The translations under genes and the position numbers were made by a program. From a virus: a stretch of DNA of 64,000 bases. Of the stretch, positions 47,365 to 54,968 are shown piece after piece (positions within the stretch are counted from its first letter, which is position 1; each line of letters opens with the position of its first letter). A model generated the notes under the pieces. The model was not told the DNA's origin, searched no databases, and saw only the letters and a program-made list of their open reading frames with translations. The stretch spans positions 24,586-88,585 of IMG/VR virus record IMGVR_UViG_3300035190_000444; one strand, given 5' to 3'.

Positions 47365-47802
47365 ATGGGATATCGTTCAGACATTGCAATTAAGATCTAT
47401 GGTAACAAAGAAAAAGTACAAAAGGTAAAAGACTTTGCTGATGCTGAGTTTGTTAAGTTAGACGATGAGCAACAAGGCTTCATTAAAGATTTAATAAACC
47501 AGTCCGAAGAGTCCCTGGATCGCAGCCTTTGGGAAGATGATGAAGATGAAGAATCATTTTTCTTCTTTGCACAATGGGTTAAATGGTACGAAGGGTATCC
47601 GGCAGTAGATTACTTTGACTCTATCTTTAAGAAAGCTAAAGAGATTGGTAAAAAAGAGGATACTGAAACTACAGACGATGACGATTCTATACTGTATGGC
47701 GAGTATGTTAGAATAGGTGAAGAGATGGATGACAACGAAGAAGACCGCTTCAATACTGGCATGTACGATCAAGTAACCATTAGACGCTCAATTGAGTATT
47801 GA
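47365..47802 (+). CDS. MGYRSD-family phage protein
   Basis: 145 residues, AGGAG site. MGYRSDIAIKIYGNKEKV is the start of a recurrent phage family; FFFFAQWVKWYEGYPAVDYF and an acidic tail follow (DTETTDDDDSILYGEYVRIG). Function unknown. Confidence 0.65.
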   Translation: MGYRSDIAIKIYGNKEKVQKVKDFADAEFVKLDDEQQGFIKDLINQSEESLDRSLWEDDEDEESFFFFAQWVKWYEGYPAVDYFDSIFKKAKEIGKKEDTETTDDDDSILYGEYVRIGEEMDDNEEDRFNTGMYDQVTIRRSIEY

Positions 47803-47814
47803 TTTAAATATCAC

Positions 47815-47851
47815 TTGCATACCAGCGCATAGTTTGTTATAATATGCGCTT
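47815..47851 (+). promoter_or_regulatory. Promoter, palindromic class with TATAAT
   Basis: -35 TTGCAT 47815-47820, 17-nt spacer, -10 TATAAT 47838-47843; the stronger -10 breaks one position of the GCGCATAG dyad. Drives 47877. Confidence 0.8.
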
Positions 47852-47876
47852 ACTAACAACAACTGTGGAGCTTACT

Positions 47877-48224
47877 ATGCCATCAATACAAGATAAAATC
47901 ACTACTGACATCCACAACACATTTGAAAAGTATGGGTTTGAACCAGTAACTGTTAAATCAGTTAGCAACATGGGTTATTGGAGCATTCAACGTCCAGATG
48001 ACTTAACAGAGTACGGACGTGTGGGCTTTAACTTCCAAGGTAGCTACAACATCTTTAGCATTAAGATCGGTGATCGTAAAATTGAAAGCCAACCCGGCCG
48101 TGCAGATTACTTTGACTTTCACATTAACACAAGTGAAAATGACAAGTATCAAAACTTTAAGGAAGTGTTAGCTAACGAGTTGTTTGAATTGAACTACGAA
48201 TTAGATAGTGAGGTTGCAGCATGA
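47877..48224 (+). CDS. Unknown protein
   Basis: 115 residues from ATG 47877 (TGGAGC). DIHNTFEKYGFEPVTVKSVS then a beta-rich part (YWSIQRPDDLTEYGRVGFNF; IFSIKIGDRKIESQPG). ATGA overlap with the next gene. No family assigned. Confidence 0.55.
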   Translation: MPSIQDKITTDIHNTFEKYGFEPVTVKSVSNMGYWSIQRPDDLTEYGRVGFNFQGSYNIFSIKIGDRKIESQPGRADYFDFHINTSENDKYQNFKEVLANELFELNYELDSEVAA

Positions 48225-48409
48225 TTCCAGTAGACGCAGAAGTTATCAGACACTCAACATCTGGGTACACAGTTAAACTGTATGTACCTGTGCCCAACCA
48301 AGTTAGCATGGATAAGTTCTACTTTACAGGTGATACTAAGACCCAAGCTATATCTAAAGCCAGGGCTAAAGCAAGAGAGTCTGGTTACAAATTAAATATG
48401 GTGATGTAA
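48221..48409 (+). CDS. Small beta-rich unknown protein
   Basis: 62 residues. VDAEVIRHSTSGYTVKLYVP then a Lys/Ala-rich helix (KTQAISKARAKARESG). One-base overlap with the next peptide (TAATG). Confidence 0.5.
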   Translation: MIPVDAEVIRHSTSGYTVKLYVPVPNQVSMDKFYFTGDTKTQAISKARAKARESGYKLNMVM

Positions 48410-48522
48410 TGAAAGCATTAACGGTTCTCGTGTATATCGCATGGCTTGGTGTATTAGCTATGTTAGTATGGAGAGTAATTGATTTAAATACCACTTGCGT
48501 TATCAATAGCAGTTTGCTATAA
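48409..48522 (+). CDS. 37-residue membrane peptide
   Basis: MKALTVLVYIAWLGVLAMLV is one transmembrane helix followed by WRVIDLNTTC; its last 10 codons run through the next promoter, so the natural length is not under strong constraint. Confidence 0.45.
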   Translation: MKALTVLVYIAWLGVLAMLVWRVIDLNTTCVINSSLL

Positions 48523-48523
48523 T
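48495..48523 (+). promoter_or_regulatory. Sigma-70-type promoter, standard leader
   Basis: -35 TTGCGT 48495-48500, 17-nt spacer, -10 TATAAT 48518-48523; drives 48557. Confidence 0.85.
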
Positions 48524-48556
48524 ATGTTTTTACTTACACAATAACTGGAGCACACT

Positions 48557-48832
48557 ATGTCAAAATTTAGTAACACACTTGATCAGTACATTGAACAAGA
48601 AGACATTTGGCAACTTGAAGGCGAGCAAGGTGTTCGTAACTTGAAGGAAATTATTTCAACAATTGGCTATAGCGGATACGGTGGCGTATTAGAAAACTTC
48701 CTAGCTGACAACAGTGGTTGCATTGAAGCAATGATTGAATGGATCAAAGCTAATGACTACTCGGGTGATTGGGATATGTTAGTATCAGCAGAGCTTGCTC
48801 CAGTTAAAGACGAAGAAGAGGATTCAGAATGA
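48557..48832 (+). CDS. Conserved small phage protein
   Basis: 91 residues, GGAGC site. SGYGGVLENFLADNSGCIEA then MIEWIKANDYSGDWDML is a pattern found in other phages (LENFLxDNxGxIEAMIEWI). ATGA overlap with the next gene. Confidence 0.6.
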   Translation: MSKFSNTLDQYIEQEDIWQLEGEQGVRNLKEIISTIGYSGYGGVLENFLADNSGCIEAMIEWIKANDYSGDWDMLVSAELAPVKDEEEDSE

Positions 48833-48969
48833 ATCAAGAACTAGTTGATAAAGTGTTAGCACAGATTGTAAGTGATGTTAGGTTCCAAGACTACACAGCT
48901 ATTGAAGAACTGTTAACAGCTATTCCTGAACACCTATTAGTAGGGTTCCTTGTAGAAGGTGATGTGTAA
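48829..48969 (+). CDS. Conserved small phage protein
   Basis: 46 residues. LVDKVLAQIVSDVRFQDYTA then IEELLTAIPEHLLVGFLVEG, a short helical family seen in many phages (D-x-TAIEELL...L-x-x-FL-x-E). Coupled to genes on both sides by ATGA and TAATG junctions. Confidence 0.6.
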   Translation: MNQELVDKVLAQIVSDVRFQDYTAIEELLTAIPEHLLVGFLVEGDV

Positions 48970-49250
48970 TGGCTAATAAGTTTGTAAACGAGTTGCGTAA
49001 AGGTGATGCAGTTATTGTTGAAACTGGAGTCCTGCAAGTAATTAGAGAGCTTCATCCAGCCGGTGGCAAGAATGTAGCTATTGAGTTTAACAATGGTAAA
49101 ACAATGATTGTGGGCCTAACTACATTAGTACCAGTAGTAACAAGCAAAGTTAACACTGGCTTGTCAGTTGAAGAAGTGTATAACATGGTGTTAGATGATA
49201 AGATGTCACTAACTGAATTTACTGTATGGGTTGCGGCCCGTGGCAAATAA
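48969..49250 (+). CDS. Unknown small protein
   Basis: 93 residues. Beta-barrel-like N part (LRKGDAVIVETGVLQVIREL), then a helical end. No family assigned. Starts by TAATG overlap. Confidence 0.55.
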   Translation: MANKFVNELRKGDAVIVETGVLQVIRELHPAGGKNVAIEFNNGKTMIVGLTTLVPVVTSKVNTGLSVEEVYNMVLDDKMSLTEFTVWVAARGK

Positions 49251-49262
49251 GAGGACTACAAT

Positions 49263-49421
49263 ATGAAACAATGGTTTAAAGAATTCGTTCACAATGTAAT
49301 CGTTCACCCATTAATGATGTTCATGCCTGCAAAGTATGCTAACTGGTTACATGATCGTAATGCTACATGGACATTTAACTTAGGACGTTACGACGAGCTA
49401 CAGCTCGAAGGCAAGAAGTAA
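49263..49421 (+). CDS. Small 'HNVxVHP' family protein, second copy
   Basis: 52 residues, GAGGA site. HNVIVHPLMMFMPAKYANWL then HDRNATWTFNLGRY, matching the gene at 7939 (HNVLVHPILPFLPRRLAR). The middle is hydrophobic enough to lie on a membrane. Function unknown. Confidence 0.65.
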   Translation: MKQWFKEFVHNVIVHPLMMFMPAKYANWLHDRNATWTFNLGRYDELQLEGKK

Positions 49422-49428
49422 TTACCAC

Positions 49429-49465
49429 TTGCATACCAGCGCATAGTTTGTTATACTATGCGCTT
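49429..49465 (+). promoter_or_regulatory. Promoter, palindromic -10 class
   Basis: -35 TTGCAT 49429-49434, 17-nt spacer, -10 TATACT 49452-49457, dyad GCGCATAG/CTATGCGC. Drives 49491. Confidence 0.85.
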
Positions 49466-49490
49466 ACTAACAAACAATTAGGAGCACAAT

Positions 49491-49598
49491 ATGCAATCGT
49501 TACGCAACAAGTTATTTCCATCAGGCGACTACACATTAGGGTTCGCTATTGTGGATGCAATTTTAGTAGTATTAGTAATCACTTTAATAGTAATTTAG
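49491..49598 (+). CDS. 35-residue membrane peptide
   Basis: AGGAGC site. MQSLRNKLFPSGDYTLG then one transmembrane helix (FAIVDAILVVLVITLIVI). The stop overlaps the AGGAGCG of the next gene. Confidence 0.55.
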   Translation: MQSLRNKLFPSGDYTLGFAIVDAILVVLVITLIVI

Positions 49599-49607
49599 GA
49601 GCGCGTT

Positions 49608-49937
49608 ATGTTACATGAAACAAGACTTGGCAAAACTATGCACGGCGTGTGGAAAGCAGAATCAAATGTAATGCTTGATGACACATTATGCTTCACTTTA
49701 ACAACAATGAAACGCGCATCGGGTTCAGTAGTTACTTCAGCATCCGTTGCTAAACGCGAAGGTAACTTCTATACACACAGAATGTGTGAAGACTATAGAC
49801 GTCAACTTGACAGTCACAAGTATCCAAGGGTTACTGCTAAAGTAGTTGAGAACCAACACATCTTTGCATTAAGTGGCATTGACGAATACATTAACGAAGC
49901 CCGTGCAAAATACGGCATTGAACTAATTTACGCTTAG
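49608..49937 (+). CDS. Unknown protein
   Basis: 109 residues, AGGAGCG site. Beta-rich N half (GVWKAESNVMLDDTLCFTLT), then NFYTHRMCEDYRRQLDSHKY and helix DEYINEARAKYGIELIYA. No family assigned. Confidence 0.55.
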   Translation: MLHETRLGKTMHGVWKAESNVMLDDTLCFTLTTMKRASGSVVTSASVAKREGNFYTHRMCEDYRRQLDSHKYPRVTAKVVENQHIFALSGIDEYINEARAKYGIELIYA

Positions 49938-49946
49938 GAGATTATT

Positions 49947-50360
49947 ATGGGGTATTGTGTAAAAATTAAACACTCAACAGCAGTTATTCCAACTGAGAAT
50001 CGCAACGAGGTGTTGCAGATTTGGAAAGATCTTAACAAGCCAGAGAACAATCATCTTAAGCGTGGCGGAAGTTGGAGCAAGGGTGAACAGAAGGTATGGT
50101 GGTATTCATGGATGCCGTCAAATTATGATCTAACAGTTACATCAGTTGAAGACGTACTTACTGAGTTAGGGTTTGAGACTGTACTTGATCACGAGGGTAA
50201 CGTACTAATTTGTGAGTACGATAGCAAGCGTGGCCAGGAGGACTTGTTCTTTAAACATGCATCTCATTTAATCAAAGGTCAGATTATGTGGGAAGGTGAA
50301 GATGGCAGCACATGGGTATGGGAACTAGGTAAACAACTTGCAATAGAACAAGACGACTAG
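49947..50360 (+). CDS. Conserved phage protein, unknown function
   Basis: 137 residues, AGGAG site. MGYCVKIKHSTAVIPTENR, WWYSWMPSNYDLTVTSVEDV then LTELGFETVLDHEGNVLICE, and ending with ...VWELGKQLAIEQ. I recall similar proteins in T4-like phages; no activity known. Confidence 0.6.
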   Translation: MGYCVKIKHSTAVIPTENRNEVLQIWKDLNKPENNHLKRGGSWSKGEQKVWWYSWMPSNYDLTVTSVEDVLTELGFETVLDHEGNVLICEYDSKRGQEDLFFKHASHLIKGQIMWEGEDGSTWVWELGKQLAIEQDD

Positions 50361-50375
50361 CAGTCTTGTATGCCA

Positions 50376-50397
50376 GCGCATAGTGAAAGCTATGCGC
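50376..50397 (+). repeat. Relic of a palindromic promoter
   Basis: GCGCATAG-TGAAAG-CTATGCGC keeps both arms of the promoter dyad after TTGTATGCCA, but the -10 has been lost. Shows that the dyad and promoter are separable. Confidence 0.6.
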
Positions 50398-50422
50398 GGT
50401 AAATACACAAAAGGAAAATAAG

Positions 50423-50647
50423 ATGCAAAACATTTCAGCAATTAAGGCTTCAATGCCTATATATCAAAAATATGTAATGGACCTAGAGTTTGACACCTCT
50501 TGGGCCGCCCCTACCCCAAAATCAGATCAAATTCAAAAACTTGCTAACCGAGTACACAACGATGGCCTAGTAACAGATCCATTTTGGATTAATGGAGTAA
50601 ATCGTTTTGCATCATTAAGCAGACACAACTACACAAAGGCGTATTAG
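50423..50647 (+). CDS. Unknown small protein
   Basis: 74 residues, AAGGAAAATAAG before the ATG. MQNISAIKASMPIYQKYVMD, a proline patch (SWAAPTPKSDQ) and helix. No family recognised. Confidence 0.5.
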   Translation: MQNISAIKASMPIYQKYVMDLEFDTSWAAPTPKSDQIQKLANRVHNDGLVTDPFWINGVNRFASLSRHNYTKAY

Positions 50648-50672
50648 GGTAAATACAGTACAGGAGATAACA

Positions 50673-50930
50673 ATGACTATACAATATTACCCAAATGCAA
50701 TTAAAGTTACACTTGCAATATCAACACCTGCTCATACCGGAATTACCCCTAGAGTAATTGCTACTTTAAAGAATGATGTATCAACTGTTTCTATTACCGT
50801 AGCATTAGCCGATCCGATTGCAGCAGTGATTGCATGGTTAACAGACCGAACAATTACTGTCACTGCGGTGTTACACAGTGCAGACACTTGGTACTTGGCT
50901 ACTACCTTTGAAGGCAGCCTGACAATATAG
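50673..50930 (+). CDS. Unknown beta-rich protein
   Basis: 85 residues, AGGAG site. Thr/Val/Ile-rich (IKVTLAISTPAHTGITPRVI) and free of charged clusters; looks like a beta-sandwich. No family recognised. Confidence 0.5.
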   Translation: MTIQYYPNAIKVTLAISTPAHTGITPRVIATLKNDVSTVSITVALADPIAAVIAWLTDRTITVTAVLHSADTWYLATTFEGSLTI

Positions 50931-50934
50931 CCTC

Positions 50935-50963
50935 TTTACAAACCAATAACAGTTTGTTATAAT
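50935..50963 (+). promoter_or_regulatory. Sigma-70-type promoter, standard leader
   Basis: -35 TTTACA 50935-50940, 17-nt spacer, -10 TATAAT 50958-50963; drives 50998. Confidence 0.85.
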
Positions 50964-50997
50964 ATGTTTTTACTTACACAATAACTGGAGATTGCTA

Positions 50998-51138
50998 ATG
51001 CCTAGTAAACGAACTATAATCGAGATCCTAGTGTTGTTAGCAATCTTTATGTATGCTACCACTACTATTGAATACGAACTTATCCCTGCGCCCGGCGTAG
51101 TAGACATGGGCAACGGCGTGTTGTTATATACGATTTAA
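50998..51138 (+). CDS. 46-residue membrane-anchored peptide
   Basis: CTGGAG site. MPSKRTIIEILVLLAIFMYA forms a basic start and a transmembrane helix; TTTIEYELIPAPGVVDMGNG would lie outside. No family recognised. Confidence 0.55.
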   Translation: MPSKRTIIEILVLLAIFMYATTTIEYELIPAPGVVDMGNGVLLYTI

Positions 51139-51145
51139 ATACCAT

Positions 51146-51174
51146 TTGCAAATCAAATAACTTTTTGCTATAAT
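51146..51174 (+). promoter_or_regulatory. Sigma-70-type promoter, standard leader
   Basis: -35 TTGCAA 51146-51151, 17-nt spacer, -10 TATAAT 51169-51174; drives 51206. Confidence 0.85.
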
Positions 51175-51205
51175 ATGTTTTTAGTTTAACACAACAGGAG
51201 CAGTT

Positions 51206-51409
51206 ATGCACTATCATTACAAACAATTCAAAAACAAACTAGCCGCTATGAGTTGGGAACAACTTGAAGCATTGTTTGAGCAATATCAAGAAATGGAATC
51301 AAGATCAATTGGTGATGAGATTAGACAAGAAATGATTGCACATGAACTTGATACACGCGAAGCTGATGATGACTTTGAGAGAGTGAGATATGATGTCTAC
51401 GAATACTAG
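51206..51409 (+). CDS. Small helical protein
   Basis: 67 residues, AGGAGC site. HYKQFKNKLAAMSWEQLEAL and FEQYQEMESRSIGDEIRQEM, fully helical and charged. Overlaps the next gene by 20 bp. Confidence 0.55.
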   Translation: MHYHYKQFKNKLAAMSWEQLEALFEQYQEMESRSIGDEIRQEMIAHELDTREADDDFERVRYDVYEY

Positions 51410-51725
51410 TCCTATGAGCAATGACGACATTGCAAGCAAACTACACGATGTATTAGAGATACTTGACACGGTATATGATACACTAGTTAGTGGCACTAAT
51501 GACGAGCTTATTACTTCAATTGATGAAGCAACTGAGTCTGTAGCAAGCGCGTTATGGTTAATACACAAAGAAGTCCAATCGCGTGTAATACGCGAGTCGT
51601 ATGAAGGCAGTGTATGTCCAGATTGCGGAGAAGAGATTCCAACTGATGTAGTAAACGGAAAAGCGTGTGAGAATTGCGGACACGTATTTGTTGATCCTAG
51701 ACTTAATGACGATATAGGTGCATAA
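51390..51725 (+). CDS. Zinc-ribbon protein
   Basis: 111 residues. Helical N part (SKLHDVLEILDTVYDTLVSG), then CPDCGEEIPTDVVNGKACEN with CGHVFV, a classic CxxC...CxxC ribbon near residues 77-100. Likely binds nucleic acid or another protein. One-base overlap with the next gene. Confidence 0.65.
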   Translation: MMSTNTSPMSNDDIASKLHDVLEILDTVYDTLVSGTNDELITSIDEATESVASALWLIHKEVQSRVIRESYEGSVCPDCGEEIPTDVVNGKACENCGHVFVDPRLNDDIGA

Positions 51726-52018
51726 TGATAAACACTGCAATGGCTGTAAAACAAGACGAGTACAATGTATTCACTGCTAAGTTAGCCGATAAGTGTAGAG
51801 AACAAGGTAGTGTATTAGTTCAGTTACGCAACAACACCATTGTAAGTGTTAAGCTGTACGAAGACCTTGAAGACGACGATGAAACAGTACACTTTACATC
51901 AGGTGATTATGACTATTCGTGGCACTTAGATGGCTCTAGTTTTAAGAGCTTTAATTATGATATTATGATGATGGGCAGTAACAACTTGTTATCCAACCGC
52001 TGGGGAGATTATTTATAA
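51725..52018 (+). CDS. Unknown acidic protein
   Basis: 97 residues. EYNVFTAKLADKCREQGSVL then beta strands with YEDLEDDDETVHFTSGDYDY. Coupled to both neighbours by one-base overlaps. Confidence 0.5.
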   Translation: MINTAMAVKQDEYNVFTAKLADKCREQGSVLVQLRNNTIVSVKLYEDLEDDDETVHFTSGDYDYSWHLDGSSFKSFNYDIMMMGSNNLLSNRWGDYL

Positions 52019-52341
52019 TGGAACTATCAGAGTTTGTAACAACCTTAGTTGAACGTAACGTTCTTTATTATCCAAAACAGGAAGAAGGATTTATCAGATA
52101 CTATGTAGATAGTAACAACTTTGAATTGCTACATAACTGTTTTATACAAGGTTGGCTTCCTATTCATACAATTGCGGTATTTAAAACTCACAATGACGGT
52201 ATTAGATTAGAGTTTCTTGACTATGACGATATTTCTGATGAGTATTATTCAGAACTGATAAAGCCATATGAAGATGATGATTCTTTTAAGTTTGATTATG
52301 ATTCATTTGAACTATCAAAGTTAGTTAGGCAAGTGATCTAA
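52018..52341 (+). CDS. Unknown acidic protein
   Basis: 107 residues, aromatic and Asp-rich (YPKQEEGFIRYYVDSNNFEL; LEFLDYDDISDEYYSELIKP). No family recognised; last gene of its operon. Confidence 0.5.
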   Translation: MELSEFVTTLVERNVLYYPKQEEGFIRYYVDSNNFELLHNCFIQGWLPIHTIAVFKTHNDGIRLEFLDYDDISDEYYSELIKPYEDDDSFKFDYDSFELSKLVRQVI

Positions 52342-52348
52342 ATACTAT

Positions 52349-52385
52349 TTGCATACCAGCGCATAGTTTGTTATACTATGCGCTT
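52349..52385 (+). promoter_or_regulatory. Promoter, palindromic -10 class
   Basis: -35 TTGCAT 52349-52354, 17-nt spacer, -10 TATACT 52372-52377, dyad GCGCATAG/CTATGCGC. Drives 52411. Confidence 0.85.
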
Positions 52386-52410
52386 ACTAACAACAACTGC
52401 GGAGTAACTT

Positions 52411-52686
52411 ATGGCTAGAGCAAAAAAAATGTTTAGAGTAGTATCAACTCGTCACCGTAGCGGCACTACGTCTGCGATAACAGCAGAATTAGATGTGCTA
52501 ATCCACGCACACGCTTACACATTGGAATGCGGCGCAAGCTGGCAACATGAAAAGGGTAACAACAAGATCAATCAACAACCTAAGAGCATCGCGTCTCTTA
52601 TCACTAACTTAAACAATGCTGTAAACAACACTGCGGCTAATGGCTATGCGAGTATAAGTTATCATTGGGAAGAGGCAGAAGCTTAA
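52411..52686 (+). CDS. Conserved phage protein, unknown function
   Basis: 91 residues, GCGGAG site. HAYTLECGASWQHEKGNNKI then NQQPKSIASLITNLNNAVNN recurs in other phages (TLECGxS...E-x-GN-x-KIN). Basic start. No activity known. Confidence 0.6.
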   Translation: MARAKKMFRVVSTRHRSGTTSAITAELDVLIHAHAYTLECGASWQHEKGNNKINQQPKSIASLITNLNNAVNNTAANGYASISYHWEEAEA

Positions 52687-52931
52687 CGGCTACAATGGTT
52701 ACACAAAATAGTCCGACTTTTAGATAATTTTTACACTTTTTAACGTGTAAACTGTAACAACTTCCACTAAAAAATGCGCGTTTTAAAGCTGGCTGCCGCT
52801 ACTTAAATTATAAAGTTATAGCGTAGCATTACTTTTAAAAAACGCGCAACACGCACTGAATATGGACCAATTGCTATCCAAATAAAACTATGCTAAACTA
52901 TGCACTTACTAACAACAAAAAGGAGTACACT
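52687..52931 (+). other. Intergenic region with long inverted repeat
   Basis: No gene. A hairpin TTTACAC/GTGTAAA lies near 52730-52760 and a long-range inverted repeat joins TGCGCGTTTTAAAG (52775-52788) to CTTTTAAAAAACGCGCA (52832-52848), enclosing about 45 bp. A promoter follows at 52871. Confidence 0.5.
52871..52899 (+). promoter_or_regulatory. Sigma-70-type promoter, decayed palindromic class
   Basis: -35 TTGCTA 52871-52876, 17-nt spacer, -10 TAAACT 52894-52899, then ATGCACTTACTAACA as in the palindromic class. Drives 52932. Confidence 0.65.
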
Positions 52932-53372
52932 TTGAGTAAAAACACAGTTAACGTAAATATCAAAACTGACTTTGCTGATTGGAACACGTTGTTTAAGGAT
53001 CGGCAATGGCTTGCAGAACATAACACACACGAAGCTAAGTGGCTTGAAGTCTTAATTAATGAGATGTGGCACAACGAAGCTGTTATTGTGTGGGATATGA
53101 TTTGTAAACAAAAAGCATGGCTACAGACGTTCACTGATGACACTGCACAACGGTTAGAAGACTTCATTGAGCAGTTACAGGACTCTGGGGTTGACTCTGA
53201 AGACTTTCCAATAGATGAGATATATGGGCGCCGTATGGGCAGTACCTCTGCGACTATAGCTTCTGTAATTAAGAAGCCTAACCATCTTAAGTTGGTTGTT
53301 AGCAATTACTTTAGGCCGTTAGAGCGCATTGATCAACCATGTAAGCCAGACCCGGTACTAACTTTGATTTAA
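52932..53372 (+). CDS. Unknown protein, TTG start
   Basis: 146 residues from TTG 52932, chosen because AGGAG lies 6 bp upstream. TDFADWNTLFKDRQWLAEHN and HEAKWLEVLINEMWHNEAVI, Trp-rich and helical; second part EDFPIDEIYGRRMGSTSATI. No family recognised. Confidence 0.55.
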   Translation: MSKNTVNVNIKTDFADWNTLFKDRQWLAEHNTHEAKWLEVLINEMWHNEAVIVWDMICKQKAWLQTFTDDTAQRLEDFIEQLQDSGVDSEDFPIDEIYGRRMGSTSATIASVIKKPNHLKLVVSNYFRPLERIDQPCKPDPVLTLI

Positions 53373-53379
53373 TTACCAC

Positions 53380-53416
53380 TTGCATACCAGTGCATAGTAT
53401 GTTATACTATGCACTT
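53380..53416 (+). promoter_or_regulatory. Promoter, palindromic -10 class (GTGC variant)
   Basis: -35 TTGCAT 53380-53385, 17-nt spacer, -10 TATACT 53403-53408, dyad GTGCATAG/CTATGCAC. Drives 53444. Confidence 0.85.
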
Positions 53417-53443
53417 ACTAACACACAATGCGGAGCAAAAACA

Positions 53444-53644
53444 ATGTGCGCTTTAACTACCCCAGAACAGATTAACAAGTACAGACTGCTAACCTTAAAG
53501 TCTGCACTAGGCTTAGAGATTAAAGGATTAAAGGGCCGCGGCAAATCAGCTAACACCTTAGCTTGCCAGTTGTTAGGATTACCTAAGGGTACTAAAAAAA
53601 CAGTTACCTTTGCATACTTAGAACAAGCAATCCAATCACTTTAA
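53444..53644 (+). CDS. Small basic phage protein
   Basis: 66 residues from ATG 53444 (GCGGAGC). INKYRLLTLKSALGLEIKGL then KGRGKSANTLACQLLGLPKG; a basic helical pair typical of a small DNA-binding fold, also seen in other phages. Function unknown. Confidence 0.6.
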   Translation: MCALTTPEQINKYRLLTLKSALGLEIKGLKGRGKSANTLACQLLGLPKGTKKTVTFAYLEQAIQSL

Positions 53645-53654
53645 GGAGACTACT

Positions 53655-53816
53655 ATGCCAAACTACACACGTAACGAGTTAATCCAATTATTAGATCGTG
53701 CAATGTCTTATATTGAGAACCCAGGCTTGTATTCAGATAAAGAACTAACAGATATGTTAGACGAAATGCAAGATGTTATTGACACTGAGCAAACTGTAGA
53801 ACATACTTGGGAGTAA
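53655..53816 (+). CDS. Small helical protein
   Basis: 53 residues, AAGGAG site. NYTRNELIQLLDRAMSYIEN then YSDKELTDMLDEMQDVIDTE. All helical, acidic. Three bases before the secreted protein gene. Confidence 0.6.
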   Translation: MPNYTRNELIQLLDRAMSYIENPGLYSDKELTDMLDEMQDVIDTEQTVEHTWE

Positions 53817-53819
53817 GAT

Positions 53820-54095
53820 ATGAAACGTGTATTACTAGCATTAGCTCTAACATCCAACGTAATGGCTGATCCATTAGTTACTATTCCAGCTTATAAAGAC
53901 CCTACTGGGTTTTATGCACACGTTCGTTGTTCAGGTGAAAGCCTATACGAAGTATGCCCAACTAAGTTGGAAGTAAATTGTTGTGTACAAGCACAAGCCC
54001 CCAAACAGATTCATCTTCCAAGAACTGACACTAGAGCGCAAATGCGCAAAATTGATCCTAATGCGGACTATCGCTTTAGCTACCGAATTCAATAA
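53820..54095 (+). CDS. Small secreted protein
   Basis: 91 residues. Signal peptide MKRVLLALALTSNVMA (cleavage near 17); four or more Cys in the mature part (RCSGESLYEVCP, VNCCVQAQ) could form disulfides in the periplasm. No family recognised. Confidence 0.6.
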   Translation: MKRVLLALALTSNVMADPLVTIPAYKDPTGFYAHVRCSGESLYEVCPTKLEVNCCVQAQAPKQIHLPRTDTRAQMRKIDPNADYRFSYRIQ

Positions 54096-54108
54096 CTAAA
54101 AGGAACAC

Positions 54109-54354
54109 ATGAAACAACACGTAATTACCGCTATCAACATCTTCTCGTATATCATTACTGCAACTGTATTGATATTCTTTATATGGGTATATTTAGGCCC
54201 AGCTGATACTAGTCCAGAGGGTGAACAATTTCATCAATGTATGGACACTGCTAGGACCTTAGCACCAGACGCTGATACTAAGCTATTGATCCAACGTGGA
54301 TGCTTTGGTAACTACTTAATTAGCGTTGGCCAACAGATTAGCAAATCCGAATAA
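54109..54354 (+). CDS. Membrane-anchored periplasmic protein
   Basis: 81 residues, AAGGA site. One transmembrane helix (INIFSYIITATVLIFFIWVY, about 9-29), then a periplasmic part with two Cys (HQCMDTART, RGCFGNYL) likely in a disulfide. Ends just before a terminator. Confidence 0.6.
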   Translation: MKQHVITAINIFSYIITATVLIFFIWVYLGPADTSPEGEQFHQCMDTARTLAPDADTKLLIQRGCFGNYLISVGQQISKSE

Positions 54355-54358
54355 CATT

Positions 54359-54400
54359 ATTGGCGTAGTAGTGATTATACCTACTACGCCAATCCTCTTT
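54359..54400 (+). terminator. Hairpin terminator
   Basis: Perfect 13-bp arms ATTGGCGTAGTAG (54359-54371) and CTACTACGCCAAT (54381-54393) followed by CCTCTTT. Marks the left limit of cluster D. Confidence 0.7.
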
Positions 54401-54411
54401 AAGGAAACATT

Positions 54412-54609
54412 ATGAGCTTTATAACATTAAACAGAGTAGTCCATAAGTCAACAGTACAAGTAGACACATACGAAATAGACATTAGAGTAAAAGACATTGT
54501 AGCATTTCACGATGGTCTGATTGTAGTAGGAAGCCATCAGTTTAATATTGTTGAATCAAAAAGAGACATCCACGATAGAATACGTGAAGCAGGTACAACA
54601 TGGGAGTAA
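54412..54609 (+). CDS. Unknown small protein
   Basis: 65 residues, AAGGA site. LNRVVHKSTVQVDTYEIDIR then beta strands (VKDIVAFHDGLIVVGSHQFN). No promoter is obvious between it and the terminator upstream. Overlaps the first member of cluster D by 10 bp. Confidence 0.55.
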   Translation: MSFITLNRVVHKSTVQVDTYEIDIRVKDIVAFHDGLIVVGSHQFNIVESKRDIHDRIREAGTTWE

Positions 54610-54968
54610 TACCAACTAACCCGCCACCAACCGGATCATACTTTTCACGTCCTGTAATCAGTAACAGCAATATGCAAGAGTTAAGGACAGGACTTAGCGA
54701 ACAAGTTATTAAGCCGGTACTTAGATGGGCAGGCAGAACAATGTTAAACTTAGAAATAGCCCCTAGGTCACAAAACAAAATGTCATTTGACGAAGCTCAG
54801 ATGTATATTCTATTTTGCAGACATCTTGGCCATAAGAACTGGAGACTTCCAACGCGTGAAGAATGGGAAACTATTAACGGTTGGGAGACACCTGTATGGC
54901 TCGTTGAAAAGGACAACGTAGTAATGGATAAAGACTGGTACGTACAGCCAGTGAGAGATAAAAAGTGA
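54600..54968 (+). CDS. WRxPT-family protein 25 with N-terminal extension
   Basis: 122 residues. First 47 residues (NPPPTGSYFSRPVISNSN ... VIKPVLRWAGR) are not part of the family; from MLNLEIAPRSQ (54741) a normal member begins: FDEAQMYILFCRHLGHKNWR-LPT, end QPVRDKK. The start at 54741 is also possible. Opens the 20-gene cluster D. Confidence 0.7.
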   Translation: MGVIPTNPPPTGSYFSRPVISNSNMQELRTGLSEQVIKPVLRWAGRTMLNLEIAPRSQNKMSFDEAQMYILFCRHLGHKNWRLPTREEWETINGWETPVWLVEKDNVVMDKDWYVQPVRDKK

